NCBI GenBank assembly: GCA_022773825.1
Contig: JALFOF010000059.1
Location: 1-44,970, forward strand
Direction of reading: 5' to 3'
Length of the DNA stretch: 44,970 bases
Source: Prevotella sp.
GTDB lineage: Bacteria; Bacteroidota; Bacteroidia; Bacteroidales; Bacteroidaceae
Positions 34,961 through 44,074 of the stretch are shown one piece after another (the stretch's first letter is position 1; each line of letters starts with the position of its first letter). Under the pieces are notes generated by a model. It saw nothing but the letters and a program-made list of their open reading frames with translations. It was not told the DNA's origin and ran no database searches. The position numbers were made by a program, and so were the translations under genes.

Positions 34961-36619
34961 TCAGTACACAAACGTACTTCCGCCGAGAAATTCGCGCAGC
35001 AGGCTTGTGGGCGGTATCTGGCTTTCGGATATAGGTTTTATGTAATGCAGGAAGCTAAGCAATCGTGACGCCTCTGCGTATTCAGGACAGTTCTCTGGCA
35101 CTTGCTCCAAAGCTGCTTCTGCTTGATTCTTTATCACAGCCAGTTCAAAAAGCATTGCTGTGTTGAATATTGCGTCAGCGTTTTCTTGGAATGGGAATAT
35201 CCATTTGTCTTCACCTGCACGGACAGAGGCCCAGCGGTGCAACGTGGTCTGGGCCGGGCAGTTGCGGTATTTGCTGTCGCGTATGATACGGCGTAACAAA
35301 CGGTTGTCTGTGGTTGGTATGTAGTTGTGGTTGTCCATCGTTATTGTTGTGAGGGCGGAGGCATAGACCCTGAAAATCTGATGCTGTGGTATCTGTGAGG
35401 TTAATTCGGGGTTGAGAGCGTGAATTCCCTCAATGACGAGGACTTCGTTTTCCTTTAGTCGCAGCTTCTTTCCGCTCATCTCGCTCTGTCCTGTGACAAA
35501 GTTGTAGCGTGGCAGTTCCACTTCCTCACCATTGATAAGAGCGTTGAGTTGTTGATTAAAGAGTGGAAGGTTAAGGGCGTACAGAGATTCAAAATCGTAT
35601 TCTCCGTTCTCGTCTCTTGGCGTTTCCTCGCGGTTTACGAAGTAGTCGTCAAGCGATATGCCAACAGGACGTATTCCGTTTGTCAGGAGTTGGATGGACA
35701 AGCGTTTGCAGGTTGTAGTCTTTCCGCTGCTTGATGGTCCAGCTATCAGTACCACCTTGACGCCTTCGCGTTGAGCGATGGCATCTGCAATGCGTGATAA
35801 CTTCTTTTCTTGCAAAGCCTCAAAAACGAGAATCAATCCACTGCTGAGTCCTCCCATAATGGCTTGGTTTAGTTCTCCCACGGTGCTTATGCCCATGGTG
35901 TCCTGCCATTGGTGGTATTCGTTGAAGACTTCGAACATCTTGTCTTGGCGTATGAGGTCGCCGAGTTTTGAAGGGTTATTGCGTTGTGGAACCCTTAGCA
36001 GCAGTCCGTCATAGGTTTTTTCAAGCCCAAAGACATTTATGTCTTGTGTATTTGTAAGGGTCGGACCATAAAAATAGTCGTTATAGTCGTCTATGCTGCA
36101 GTATATGGTGTATAGTCGTCCTAAGCTTTTAAGCAGCAACACTTTTGATTCGTCCCCCATTTTACGGAACATTTCTATCACCTCTTCTGTTGGGCGTTGG
36201 TGGCGTTTGATAGGTATGCTTGAGGCTATTATGTTCTCCATCTGTTCCCTTAGTTTGGCTGCATCGTCTTCTGTCACGGGACGGCCAATCCTGAGGTTGC
36301 AGTAGTAACCATTGCTCACGGGAAACTCTATGTCGACCTTACCCTCGGGGAAGATGTCGTGGACGGCTTTGCATAATATGAAGAACAAAGTTCGCGTGTA
36401 TATCCTCATTCCGGCAGTAGAGGTGATGTCTATGAATTCCACTGTCTTATTACCAAAGATACGGTAACTCATGCTGACAATTTCATTGTTTACCTTGGCT
36501 GCTACTGGCGGAAGAGGCATTTTGGGATTTAACTGAAAGAATACTTCAGCAAGGGTAATTCCTATTTCAAATTTTGTGATGCTGTTATTGTTTGTGCATC
36601 TTATCTCTATAGTCTTCAT
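34961..36619 (-). CDS. Nucleoside (uridine-type) kinase with TGS/SAD-like N-terminus
   Basis: 552-aa protein; the start at 36619 gives MKTIEIRCTNNNSITKFEIG, while the longer frame to 36724 runs into repeat DNA. Residues 1-65 resemble a TGS domain, and about 70-200 the editing-like second domain of threonyl-tRNA synthetase. From about 285 comes a phosphoribulokinase/uridine-kinase-type domain with the Walker A motif GPSSSGKT at 294-301 and the segment PVGISLDDYFVNREETPRDE. It probably phosphorylates a nucleoside for salvage. The synthetase-like N-terminus is a recurring architecture in Bacteroidetes and Firmicutes, with no clear function. Confidence 0.92.
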   Translation of the reverse strand: MKTIEIRCTNNNSITKFEIGITLAEVFFQLNPKMPLPPVAAKVNNEIVSMSYRIFGNKTVEFIDITSTAGMRIYTRTLFFILCKAVHDIFPEGKVDIEFPVSNGYYCNLRIGRPVTEDDAAKLREQMENIIASSIPIKRHQRPTEEVIEMFRKMGDESKVLLLKSLGRLYTIYCSIDDYNDYFYGPTLTNTQDINVFGLEKTYDGLLLRVPQRNNPSKLGDLIRQDKMFEVFNEYHQWQDTMGISTVGELNQAIMGGLSSGLILVFEALQEKKLSRIADAIAQREGVKVVLIAGPSSSGKTTTCKRLSIQLLTNGIRPVGISLDDYFVNREETPRDENGEYDFESLYALNLPLFNQQLNALINGEEVELPRYNFVTGQSEMSGKKLRLKENEVLVIEGIHALNPELTSQIPQHQIFRVYASALTTITMDNHNYIPTTDNRLLRRIIRDSKYRNCPAQTTLHRWASVRAGEDKWIFPFQENADAIFNTAMLFELAVIKNQAEAALEQVPENCPEYAEASRLLSFLHYIKPISESQIPPTSLLREFLGGSTFVY

Positions 36620-36699
36620 AGGCAGGGGATTTTTGTTGTTCTGTTTATTTAGCGTGAGATGGTAATACGTTGGAAACAGTAACGCGAGTTCGACGTTGG

Positions 36700-36831
36700 C
36701 TATTTGGGACGGCTGCAATGTCATTGAGATTGTGCGCCAAAAGCATTGAGATTGCGCGCCAAAAGCATTGAGATTACTGCGTGATAGCTATGCTTTTGCA
36801 ACGCAATATCTATGCTTTTGGCATTTCGTTG
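36700..36831. repeat. 22-bp-period degenerate tandem repeat, array D
   Basis: Units start at 36722, 36744, 36766, 36788 and 36810, exactly 22 bp apart; 36700 may start a decayed sixth. There are two sub-types in phase: CATTGAGATT then GCGCCAAAAG (first three), and CTATGCTTTTGC then AACGCAATAT (fourth and fifth). It lies between pyrH and the nucleoside kinase, and is the best preserved of the four arrays. Confidence 0.85.
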
Positions 36832-36896
36832 AATAACAATGTGTTATGCGACCGCTTATGCTCTTGTGCGGATATTGCCGTTTCGCCGAACCAACG

Positions 36897-37604
36897 TCAA
36901 TTATGTACCAGTGTTCCGATGTCTTCTCCTTCCATTACTTTCTTCAGGTTTCCGACGATGTCCATGTTGAAGACGTAGATGGGGAGGTTGTTCTGCATAC
37001 ACATAGCGGTAGCGGTGATGTCCATAACCTTCAGTCCTTTAGCTATAACGTCCTGATATGTTATATCTTTGAACTTTGTTGCCGTAGGGTCTTTTTCTGG
37101 GTCAGCGGTGTATATGCCATCTACTCTTGTGCCCTTTAGCATCACATCAGCCTCTATCTCTATGCCACGCAGCGAGGAACCTGTGTCGGTAGTAAAATAG
37201 GGAGAGCCTGTTCCTGCACTCATTATCACCACTTCACCTTGCTCCATGGCTTCTATGGCTTTCCATTTGGAGTAAAATTCTCCTATTGGCTCCATGCGTA
37301 TGGCAGTCAGCACCCTGTTTTTCTGACCTATCGCACCAAGCGCGCTTGACAGGGCAAGAGAGTTTATCACCGTGGCGCACATTCCCATTTGGTCTCCTTT
37401 TACACGGTCAAACCCTTTTCCTGCTCCGCTTAGTCCGCGGAATATGTTTCCGCCACCAATGACTATGCCTATTTGGACACCCATGTCCGCGACTTCTTTT
37501 ATCTGACGGGCATAGTCTCCAAGGCGGTTTACGTCTATGCCATAGCCTTGTTCTCCTTGCAGGCTCTCACCTGAGAGCTTCAGTAAAATACGATTGAATT
37601 TCAT
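36897..37604 (-). CDS. pyrH: UMP kinase
   Basis: Phosphorylates UMP to UDP in pyrimidine synthesis. The 235-aa protein starts MKFNRILLKLSGESLQGEQG. It contains the amino-acid-kinase glycine loop IVIGGGNIFRGLSG, the segment QMGMCATVINSLALSSAL and GTGSPYFTTDTGSSLRGIEI. Length is standard. It lies 42 bp downstream of birA. Confidence 0.98.
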   Translation of the reverse strand: MKFNRILLKLSGESLQGEQGYGIDVNRLGDYARQIKEVADMGVQIGIVIGGGNIFRGLSGAGKGFDRVKGDQMGMCATVINSLALSSALGAIGQKNRVLTAIRMEPIGEFYSKWKAIEAMEQGEVVIMSAGTGSPYFTTDTGSSLRGIEIEADVMLKGTRVDGIYTADPEKDPTATKFKDITYQDVIAKGLKVMDITATAMCMQNNLPIYVFNMDIVGNLKKVMEGEDIGTLVHN

Positions 37605-37646
37605 AGTTTTGCAGTTTTATGGTTATTATTTTTTTTGATTTATTTA

Positions 37647-38381
37647 TTAATAAGGTGGAAAAAGGAACTCCACTTCCTTGAACATATATTCGTTTATGAT
37701 GCCGTTCATGCGTTGTAGTCTTAATGTACCATTTGGCAAGACCTCTATTGTCTTTGCTTCAAATTCGCCATTGGCATCTTTATACCAGTGATATCCCTCG
37801 CTTCGGTAGAGGTTATCGTGATAACGTTTGACAATAGCGTCGCTGTTTCCTTCGCGAAGCATCGTACTATAATTCTCGAACGCTGTTAGGATATTGTTTA
37901 ATATAATATCTTTGTCGTTCTCTTTACCTGTAATCTGCCATAGAGATATTGGATTGGGAGCATCACTGATGAATGTTCGCTGGTTTATGTTTATGCCTGT
38001 GCCTATCACCATGTCGCTGATGTGGTTGCCACTGATATTGGTGTCTATTCGTGTACCGCTGATTTTCTTGTCTTTCCAATAAATATCGTTAGGCCATTTT
38101 ATCGTTATGTCTTTTGTGTAGCCTGACAGTACCTCACATATTGCTATGGCTTCTGCCATAGAAAGAAGATATTGGTGGCGTATAGGTAGCCATGAGGGAT
38201 GAACGAGTATGCTGAACAGCAGGTTTTGCCCAGCCTCACTTTCCCATGTATTGGTACCCATTCCTTTGCCTGCGCTCTGATAATCGCTCACAACAATACC
38301 TTCCCATCCAGGCTGTTTGGCAGCGATATGGAGCAGGTATTCGTTTGTAGAACAAGTATTTTCCAATCTTATTATTTGCAT
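37647..38381 (-). CDS. birA: Biotin--[acetyl-CoA-carboxylase] ligase
   Basis: Attaches biotin to the carboxyl carrier protein. About 244 aa starting at MQIIRLENTCSTNEYLLHIA; an in-frame ATG two codons earlier (38387) is equally possible. It is class I-like: no N-terminal helix-turn-helix, so it should not repress transcription. The biotinyl-AMP loop is SAGKGMGTNTWESEAGQNL, a deviation from the usual GRGRxGR (Lys for the first Arg), and KWPNDIYWKDKKISG is the second signature. It overlaps the GSCFA gene end by about 10-16 nt, so the two are probably cotranscribed. Confidence 0.94.
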   Translation of the reverse strand: MQIIRLENTCSTNEYLLHIAAKQPGWEGIVVSDYQSAGKGMGTNTWESEAGQNLLFSILVHPSWLPIRHQYLLSMAEAIAICEVLSGYTKDITIKWPNDIYWKDKKISGTRIDTNISGNHISDMVIGTGININQRTFISDAPNPISLWQITGKENDKDIILNNILTAFENYSTMLREGNSDAIVKRYHDNLYRSEGYHWYKDANGEFEAKTIEVLPNGTLRLQRMNGIINEYMFKEVEFLFPPY

Positions 38382-39196
38382 AGCCATTTATCTATGAACG
38401 CTTTCTCTTTTTCTTTAACACCGCTAATGAATGTTTTGTATTCTTCACTCTCAGGATTGAAAGGACGATGTTGTAGGGCCTGTTTTATAGGCTTCCATTC
38501 CTCGATGAACTGTAGAGCCTCTTTCGTGAAGTAAGTTTCTATGAATTTCTCGAATATATAGTCCACTGCCTGCTGAGAAGGGTGGAGCATATCTGGTTGA
38601 TAGAAACGGTAGTCCCTTAATTCATCATTCATTATCTCGTATGCAGGAAAGTATTCTGATTGTATGTCAAGAGTATCTCCTGTCAGTCTGTCTGCCGCGA
38701 GTAATAGTGTTGCTTTGGATAATTGACTGCCATGGAAACCATATTTTGCGTAACGTATAGGGCTTACTGTCAGTATGAACTTCGTGTCATGCTTGATTTC
38801 CCATAGCTTGTGCATCGCATCAAGAAGAAAACGGTAACATTCTTCCACAGACAATTCCCTTTCTGTAAACAGTTTCTGGGGGCGTTTCTGGCAGTTGTCA
38901 ACAATCTCCCCCGTCTGGTTCAATATGTACACATGATTTGTACCAAGAGTAAAAACTGCAATGTCCACCCCCTCATCGTCGATAATGGCATCTTTAATAC
39001 TACGTTCCACCGTATGCAGTATAGATGCAGGGTTATACATTACGCCGTATGGGTTGACTATTGTCTGAAACATATTCTCCTTGAATTGCTGCCCAATATT
39101 GTTGGCAAAGCAAGACCCTACGAACAGAAGCCTATCCGTATGTTTTATCCCAAACTTGGGACGAGGTATGTTGACAGTAGTTTGCAGTAGCATCAT
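38372..39196 (-). CDS. GSCFA-domain protein
   Basis: 274-aa cytoplasmic protein of the GSCFA family, named from the N-terminal motif seen here as LLFVGSCFANNIGQQF (about 23-38). The family is related to SGNH-type hydrolases; a late LHPSQQAVDYIFEKF block fits the Asp/His part of such a site (DMLHPSQQ). Substrate and role are unknown. It lies 27 bp after fkp and overlaps birA, so it may be linked to surface-glycan metabolism through its operon. Confidence 0.92.
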   Translation of the reverse strand: MMLLQTTVNIPRPKFGIKHTDRLLFVGSCFANNIGQQFKENMFQTIVNPYGVMYNPASILHTVERSIKDAIIDDEGVDIAVFTLGTNHVYILNQTGEIVDNCQKRPQKLFTERELSVEECYRFLLDAMHKLWEIKHDTKFILTVSPIRYAKYGFHGSQLSKATLLLAADRLTGDTLDIQSEYFPAYEIMNDELRDYRFYQPDMLHPSQQAVDYIFEKFIETYFTKEALQFIEEWKPIKQALQHRPFNPESEEYKTFISGVKEKEKAFIDKWLCK

Positions 39197-39223
39197 TTAC
39201 TTATCTTATGTGCGAGAAAATGT

Positions 39224-42064
39224 TTACGACCTACTTACCTGTAAACCTTTTTCTGATAACGACATATCGACGAAGCGCGAGTTCTTGTTGCTGGGGCATG
39301 AGGAAAGAATATTCTTTATACGTGCCGCAGCCTCAGGGTCTTTGGCTACCATATATAAATATCCGCCTCCACCAGCTCCTGGCAACTTATAACCAAGGCA
39401 GAGGTCGTCAATTTTTGCTGTTAATGCTCTTACGGCTTCTGGGTTTGTACCACTGTCCATAGCCTGGTTTTGTAACCAAGTCTTGCGTATTGCCTTGCCC
39501 ATTCCTGTGAAATCGCCGCGTTGTATGGTGTCATACAAATTCAGAGTGTGCTCCTTCATCTGCCTCAACATAGAGATTTCATCGTGGTGATTAAGGAACA
39601 TTCTGCGCACTATTTCTGCAAGGAGAGTCTTTGCTGTCCTTGTTATGCCAGTATAATATAATAGGTGGCAGGCTGCGTATTCTGGCTGTGTGTATAGTTC
39701 GTTTGGTAACCATCGTACGAGTGGGTTCTGGTCAAAGCCACGTTCCGTGTGTAGCATTTTGATACCTCGCAACAATCCTCCGAATTGGTCTTGCCATCCC
39801 CCGCCAGTGGTAAGCAGTTGTTCAAGCACCAATGTGCGTCTGCCTATTTCGTTCTTGTCCCATGCCAGTCCGCAGAAGTCGTTAAGTGCACCAAGAACAG
39901 TGCAGGCCAGTATGCTGCTTGTGCCTAATCCCGAACCTGCGGGGATGGCTGACAGCATCGTTAGTTCTATGCCGCAACCGAAATCTATCAGTTGTCGTTC
40001 CAGTGTCTCGTAGTGTTCCGTGCAGAAGTTAGGGTGAAAACCTGCCAGCGCCAACGCCGCTTTTGGTATGGAGAAGGGGGAACCAACCTTATTGAAATCC
40101 GCCAATTGCTCGAAGGTGGTGATACGCTCCTCCGCTCCGAGGTCAATGCTTCGCAGTATAATTATCGGTTTTGAGCATGGCTTAATGTAGGTTTGTAACG
40201 GAGGCTGGCCGTTAAGCTCTATGGCGAGGTTGATAACGTCTCCACCCTCCATTAGGCAATAGGGTGGTGTATCTGTCCAACCGCCAGCAATGTCGATGCG
40301 CACAGGTGAGCGTCCCCATACTATCTGGTCGCCGTGCACGGACATACGCGGCTTATACCTATTGGAAAGCAGTGGTGCTGTCAGTCCCTGCCTAAGCAAT
40401 CGGAAAGCTTCTGCGGCCTCCTGTTCACCTCCTTGTCCCTTGAGTCTCATAACCTCAGAGCGGAACATATTGTCGTGTATTCTTTTCAGCAGTGTACTGT
40501 CCTCGCTGATGGCATCAGGTGTCGGTAGGTTATAGGCTGCAAAACTCTTTGCTGCATCTTCAAGGTCTATTTGAAAGAACACGCTGTGACGATAATTCTC
40601 TGCCAGTGCTGTTAAGTTTCGTGCCCTTGCTGTATCGCGCTGCTTTGCAAGCCTGCGCAGGTTAGCGTATGACGATATGTCGTCAGCACTATATTTCTCC
40701 GCCCTTTCCCATATTATTTGTGCTTCCTTATCTTCTTCCGTGCCAAGCATCCAGTTAAGAACCTTTCCCATCTCCTCGATGTTGTCGAGTATAGGGAATA
40801 TCTTTGCCGATTGTAAATCCTGTTTCCCCTCTATTTCTTCTGGAGCTATGCTATGCCGTTTAGCCCATTGTGTAAACGGCATACCTAAGTATTCGGTTAC
40901 GCCATTGGTTATGTCTCCACGGAATTTATCATCGTACCCGTATGGTCGTACAGCGAAACTGTTTTCTCCCATTGGTACAATGTCTATGCACTGTGCGTCT
41001 TTCAGATGTATTTCCCAGTCATTCTGTGGTACGCCAGTTATCACATTCTCTTTGCCAAGCGTCCACCGTGCACCTATCGTGCTGTTCTCTATCCACAGGT
41101 TCTGGTTTTTATCTGTTATCTTTATGTTTACATTACTGTTTTGCACAAACATTGCTGGATGCGGCTTGCGTGAGTTGTGCATAATCTCCCGCTGGTCATT
41201 CACAATGTTCTGTATTGCGAGTGTGCTCGACAAAATCTCGTGCGTTGTGCCATAGTGGTAGAATTCTCCTCCAGGCAACGGCATTATTGCCACTGTCAGT
41301 TCCCCGACTTCAGGGTCTGGCATTGTAGGATTGGTACCGAGTGCGCATCCGAAATCCGTGTACATATCATAGTTTGATATGTCATTGCCTTTGCGTGATT
41401 TTCTCATCATCACCTTCAAGGCACGGTCTGACAACAGCCATATCCCAATGTCTGTCAGGTAATAACCTCGTTCCAATACCTCAGACAATTTTTGCAGCGA
41501 GGGCTTTTGCAGCATACACTGCATCTTGGATGGCTCTTCTCTTGAAGACACAAAAACGCCATGGTCTTTGGCTATATTTGCATCAAGCCAAAGACCATAG
41601 CATACTACATCTGCTTTGGGGATAACGCCTAAAGGCTTTGTGGCGCGTATATACACATCGCCACTGACTATCATTGTGTTAAGCCCCTCAGGCGCAGCTT
41701 CCATTATACGCTTATAGAGAGGTATCTGCAAAGAGAGCAAGTCTTGATTAAGACGTTGACCTCTTTCCCATCTGAACACAGGGATGGGGGTCAATATCTT
41801 CCCTGAAGGGGCATACGACGGCAACCTCCTGCTTTGCCCTCCGGCATGAAGTATGAGCCTCTTGTCTTTGGCAAGCCATTCGTCGAATGAAAGCCCGTTA
41901 CCCCATGCCTTGTAACACTGTTCCATGAGCCATGTCGTACCTCCGCCAGACCCCAGTTTCTTGCCTATAGGGTCATTGGTGCAGAACCATTCGTCTTTAC
42001 TTAAATTTGTAATATCGTGGAAGCAGTCCACAAGGTTTGGTGGGAGGGAAAGCAGTTTTTTCAT
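39224..42064 (-). CDS. fkp: Bifunctional fucokinase / GDP-fucose pyrophosphorylase
   Basis: Salvages free L-fucose to GDP-fucose in two steps for fucosylating capsules and surface glycoproteins. The 946-aa protein closely matches the size of B. fragilis Fkp (949 aa). The N-terminal half (about 1-430) is the guanylyltransferase, with LHAGGQSRRLPSYAPSGKIL. A beta-helical middle follows, and from about 585 a GHMP kinase with PVRIDIAGGWTDTPPYCLME and IPAGSGLGTSSILA. CTAAACG words lie directly before the start codon. It is followed by GSCFA, birA and pyrH. An exogenous, host-derived fucose supply is implied. Confidence 0.96.
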   Translation of the reverse strand: MKKLLSLPPNLVDCFHDITNLSKDEWFCTNDPIGKKLGSGGGTTWLMEQCYKAWGNGLSFDEWLAKDKRLILHAGGQSRRLPSYAPSGKILTPIPVFRWERGQRLNQDLLSLQIPLYKRIMEAAPEGLNTMIVSGDVYIRATKPLGVIPKADVVCYGLWLDANIAKDHGVFVSSREEPSKMQCMLQKPSLQKLSEVLERGYYLTDIGIWLLSDRALKVMMRKSRKGNDISNYDMYTDFGCALGTNPTMPDPEVGELTVAIMPLPGGEFYHYGTTHEILSSTLAIQNIVNDQREIMHNSRKPHPAMFVQNSNVNIKITDKNQNLWIENSTIGARWTLGKENVITGVPQNDWEIHLKDAQCIDIVPMGENSFAVRPYGYDDKFRGDITNGVTEYLGMPFTQWAKRHSIAPEEIEGKQDLQSAKIFPILDNIEEMGKVLNWMLGTEEDKEAQIIWERAEKYSADDISSYANLRRLAKQRDTARARNLTALAENYRHSVFFQIDLEDAAKSFAAYNLPTPDAISEDSTLLKRIHDNMFRSEVMRLKGQGGEQEAAEAFRLLRQGLTAPLLSNRYKPRMSVHGDQIVWGRSPVRIDIAGGWTDTPPYCLMEGGDVINLAIELNGQPPLQTYIKPCSKPIIILRSIDLGAEERITTFEQLADFNKVGSPFSIPKAALALAGFHPNFCTEHYETLERQLIDFGCGIELTMLSAIPAGSGLGTSSILACTVLGALNDFCGLAWDKNEIGRRTLVLEQLLTTGGGWQDQFGGLLRGIKMLHTERGFDQNPLVRWLPNELYTQPEYAACHLLYYTGITRTAKTLLAEIVRRMFLNHHDEISMLRQMKEHTLNLYDTIQRGDFTGMGKAIRKTWLQNQAMDSGTNPEAVRALTAKIDDLCLGYKLPGAGGGGYLYMVAKDPEAAARIKNILSSCPSNKNSRFVDMSLSEKGLQVSRS

Positions 42065-42087
42065 AATTTAGGCGTTTAGTCGTTTGC
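42065..42087 (-). promoter_or_regulatory. CTAAACG words directly before the fkp start codon
   Basis: On the minus strand the leader reads CAAACGACTAAACGCC then TAAATT and the ATG at 42064. These are 8-nt units as in the fabD leader and before the DPP III gene. No Shine-Dalgarno site is visible. Confidence 0.5.
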
Positions 42088-42096
42088 GTAATCCAT

Positions 42097-42831
42097 TTAA
42101 TCCCTCTTGCTACCGAATATGCGGAGAAGGTAGATGAACAGATTTATGAAGTCAAGGTATAACGTCAGCGCGCCTATTAAGGCGAGTTTCTGTGCTCCCT
42201 CGTCGTAAACATCCTGCTCTGCCAGCATCATCTTAATCTTCTGGGAGTCGTATGCCGTCAGTCCCACGAAGATTAGTACACCGATATAGCTGATAATAGT
42301 CTGCATCCCCGTAGAGCCCACAAAGATATTGACAACCGTAGCGATTATAAGGCCTATCAATGCCATGAACAAGATTTTGCCCATTGACGTGAGGTCTTTC
42401 TTCGTGGTATATCCTACCAACGCCATAGCCCCGAAGGTTCCTGCCGTTATGAAGAATACCTGCCCGATACTCTCCATTGTATATGCAAGGAATATGCTTG
42501 ACAACACTGCGCCATTTATTACGCTGTATGCCACGAACATCAGTGTAGCCGTAGTGATGCTGATTTTGTGCAGCATACCTGAGATGCCGAATACCAGTGC
42601 CAGTTCTGCGATGATAAGTCCCCAGAATACCAGCTTGCTACCGAAAATCATTCCGAGTATAGCGGGCGATGTCGCGACGCCGTATGCCGTAATGCCTGTT
42701 ATTGCCATTGCCAACGTCATCCAAACATACACCTTGCGCATCAGGGCGGGGAATGTGATGGACGGAGAGAAACTGCGGCGTGACGAGCCTTCGGCTTCGT
42801 TCACCATACGATTAAAATCTTTGTATTCCAT
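42097..42831 (-). CDS. Bax inhibitor-1/YccA-family membrane protein
   Basis: 244-aa integral membrane protein; start at 42831 (MEYKDFNRMVNEAEGSSRRS), while a longer frame reaches 42855. Seven hydrophobic segments follow the cytoplasmic N-terminus: VYVWMTLAMAITGITAYGVA, the FGSKLVFWGLIIAELALVFG segment and others, ending LTLYLDFINLFIYLLRIFGS, the family C-terminal signature. In E. coli the YccA member modulates FtsH proteolysis, and bacterial BI-1 homologues conduct calcium. Which applies here is unknown. Confidence 0.95.
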   Translation of the reverse strand: MEYKDFNRMVNEAEGSSRRSFSPSITFPALMRKVYVWMTLAMAITGITAYGVATSPAILGMIFGSKLVFWGLIIAELALVFGISGMLHKISITTATLMFVAYSVINGAVLSSIFLAYTMESIGQVFFITAGTFGAMALVGYTTKKDLTSMGKILFMALIGLIIATVVNIFVGSTGMQTIISYIGVLIFVGLTAYDSQKIKMMLAEQDVYDEGAQKLALIGALTLYLDFINLFIYLLRIFGSKRD

Positions 42832-42903
42832 TTTCTTCTTTTTTATATAACGCAAAACTGTCGGACAAATTATGTGCCAAGGTCAACAAAATGACAAAAT
42901 GAC

Positions 42904-43602
42904 TTATTTCTTGTTCTTGACCCATGCCAAAGACAGTATGCTGACCTTTGTTCCTGGGATTTTCAGCACCTGCCGCGCACAGCCGATGGTAGTAGCTCCT
43001 GTGGTAATCACGTCGTCTATTATCAGGCAGTGCTTTCCTGCTATCTTGTGGGCGTGTTTGGTAAGTTTGAATGTTTGTTCTATGTTTTCCGGGCGTTCAA
43101 ACTTGTCCAGCAAGGTTTGCGACATATTGTCCTTGTTCTTCTTCACTATGTCACTGTGTATGGGTATATGTAACACACTTTGAATGCCTTGGGCCAGTTT
43201 TTCGCTCTGGTTGTACTTGCGCTTCCTCATGCGCCTGCTTGAGATGGGTACGGGTATCAGGCAGTCAATGCCGTCAAAGAACTCGCTATCTATCTCTTTC
43301 GCCATCATTTCCCCCATGTAGGTAGCAGTGTATGGTTCTCCTTGGTATTTGAAGGCATATACGATGTTCGCTGTAAGCGACTGTGAATAATAGTCAAGAT
43401 AGGCGGCCGCCTTTTCGACAGGGATTTTACCCCAAAATCTCTTTGCTAAATCATTGTCTGTCGGGGATTTCCATAAGAAGGTGCGCGGCAGGTCAAAGTT
43501 GCAGTGCAGACAGATGGTCCATTCCTCCAACTCCAACCTGTTTCCGCACATGACACAGTAACGCGGGAAAAAGAAATCGAGTATTGCCTTGATTATTCTC
43601 AT
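42904..43602 (-). CDS. ComF-family phosphoribosyltransferase-like protein
   Basis: 232-aa protein. The N-terminus is a zinc finger with CVMC (Cys16, Cys19) and CLHC (Cys32, Cys35). The C-terminus is a type I phosphoribosyltransferase domain with the PRPP loop CLIIDDVITTGATTIG. ComF proteins assist DNA uptake in competence in some bacteria; competence is not documented here and the gene is often called only ComF-like. It lies 7 bp after recX and forms a run with recX and prmC. Confidence 0.94.
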   Translation of the reverse strand: MRIIKAILDFFFPRYCVMCGNRLELEEWTICLHCNFDLPRTFLWKSPTDNDLAKRFWGKIPVEKAAAYLDYYSQSLTANIVYAFKYQGEPYTATYMGEMMAKEIDSEFFDGIDCLIPVPISSRRMRKRKYNQSEKLAQGIQSVLHIPIHSDIVKKNKDNMSQTLLDKFERPENIEQTFKLTKHAHKIAGKHCLIIDDVITTGATTIGCARQVLKIPGTKVSILSLAWVKNKK

Positions 43603-43609
43603 CTGTCAG

Positions 43610-44074
43610 TTATTCGTCAAATATCTCTATCTTCTCCATGCAACGCTGCGCCTGCTCGTATGAAAATCCCCTCTGCAGGGCATATCGCACCAGTTTCATT
43701 CTCTTCTCATAATTGGAGTCGCCTTTTACGGTTTTAGCCTTTGCCACAAGCAGTGGCAGCAGAGTGCGTTCATAATCCTCTTCTTCAACATCCTTAAGCA
43801 GTGGGGCATATACCTCTTCTGGTATCTTCTTCATGTATAACGCCTGCACTATTTTGCGCTTTCCCCATTTGTTATATTTCACTTTGTCATTGATGAAGAA
43901 ACGTGCATAGCGTTCTTCGTCAATATAACGTTCCGTTACAAGATAGTCCAAGACACGTCCTTGGGTGTCAGCGTCAATCTGCCACCTTTCCATCTTTGTG
44001 CGCATATCTTGCAGACAATGTTCCCCTCGTGCGCACAATGCTGTCAGCTTGCTTAAAACCTGTTCGTATGTCAT
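43610..44074 (-). CDS. recX: RecX-family regulatory protein
   Basis: Modulator of RecA filaments, all-helical with three tandem three-helix repeats. About 154 aa from MTYEQVLSKLTALCARGEHC at 44074; an ATG four codons upstream (44086) is the alternative. The ATG at 44074 forms an ATGA overlap with the prmC stop, the usual coupled arrangement. Family segments YIDEERYARFFINDKVKYNK and WGKRKIVQALYMKKIPEEVY are clear. recA is not in the window. Confidence 0.93.
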   Translation of the reverse strand: MTYEQVLSKLTALCARGEHCLQDMRTKMERWQIDADTQGRVLDYLVTERYIDEERYARFFINDKVKYNKWGKRKIVQALYMKKIPEEVYAPLLKDVEEEDYERTLLPLLVAKAKTVKGDSNYEKRMKLVRYALQRGFSYEQAQRCMEKIEIFDE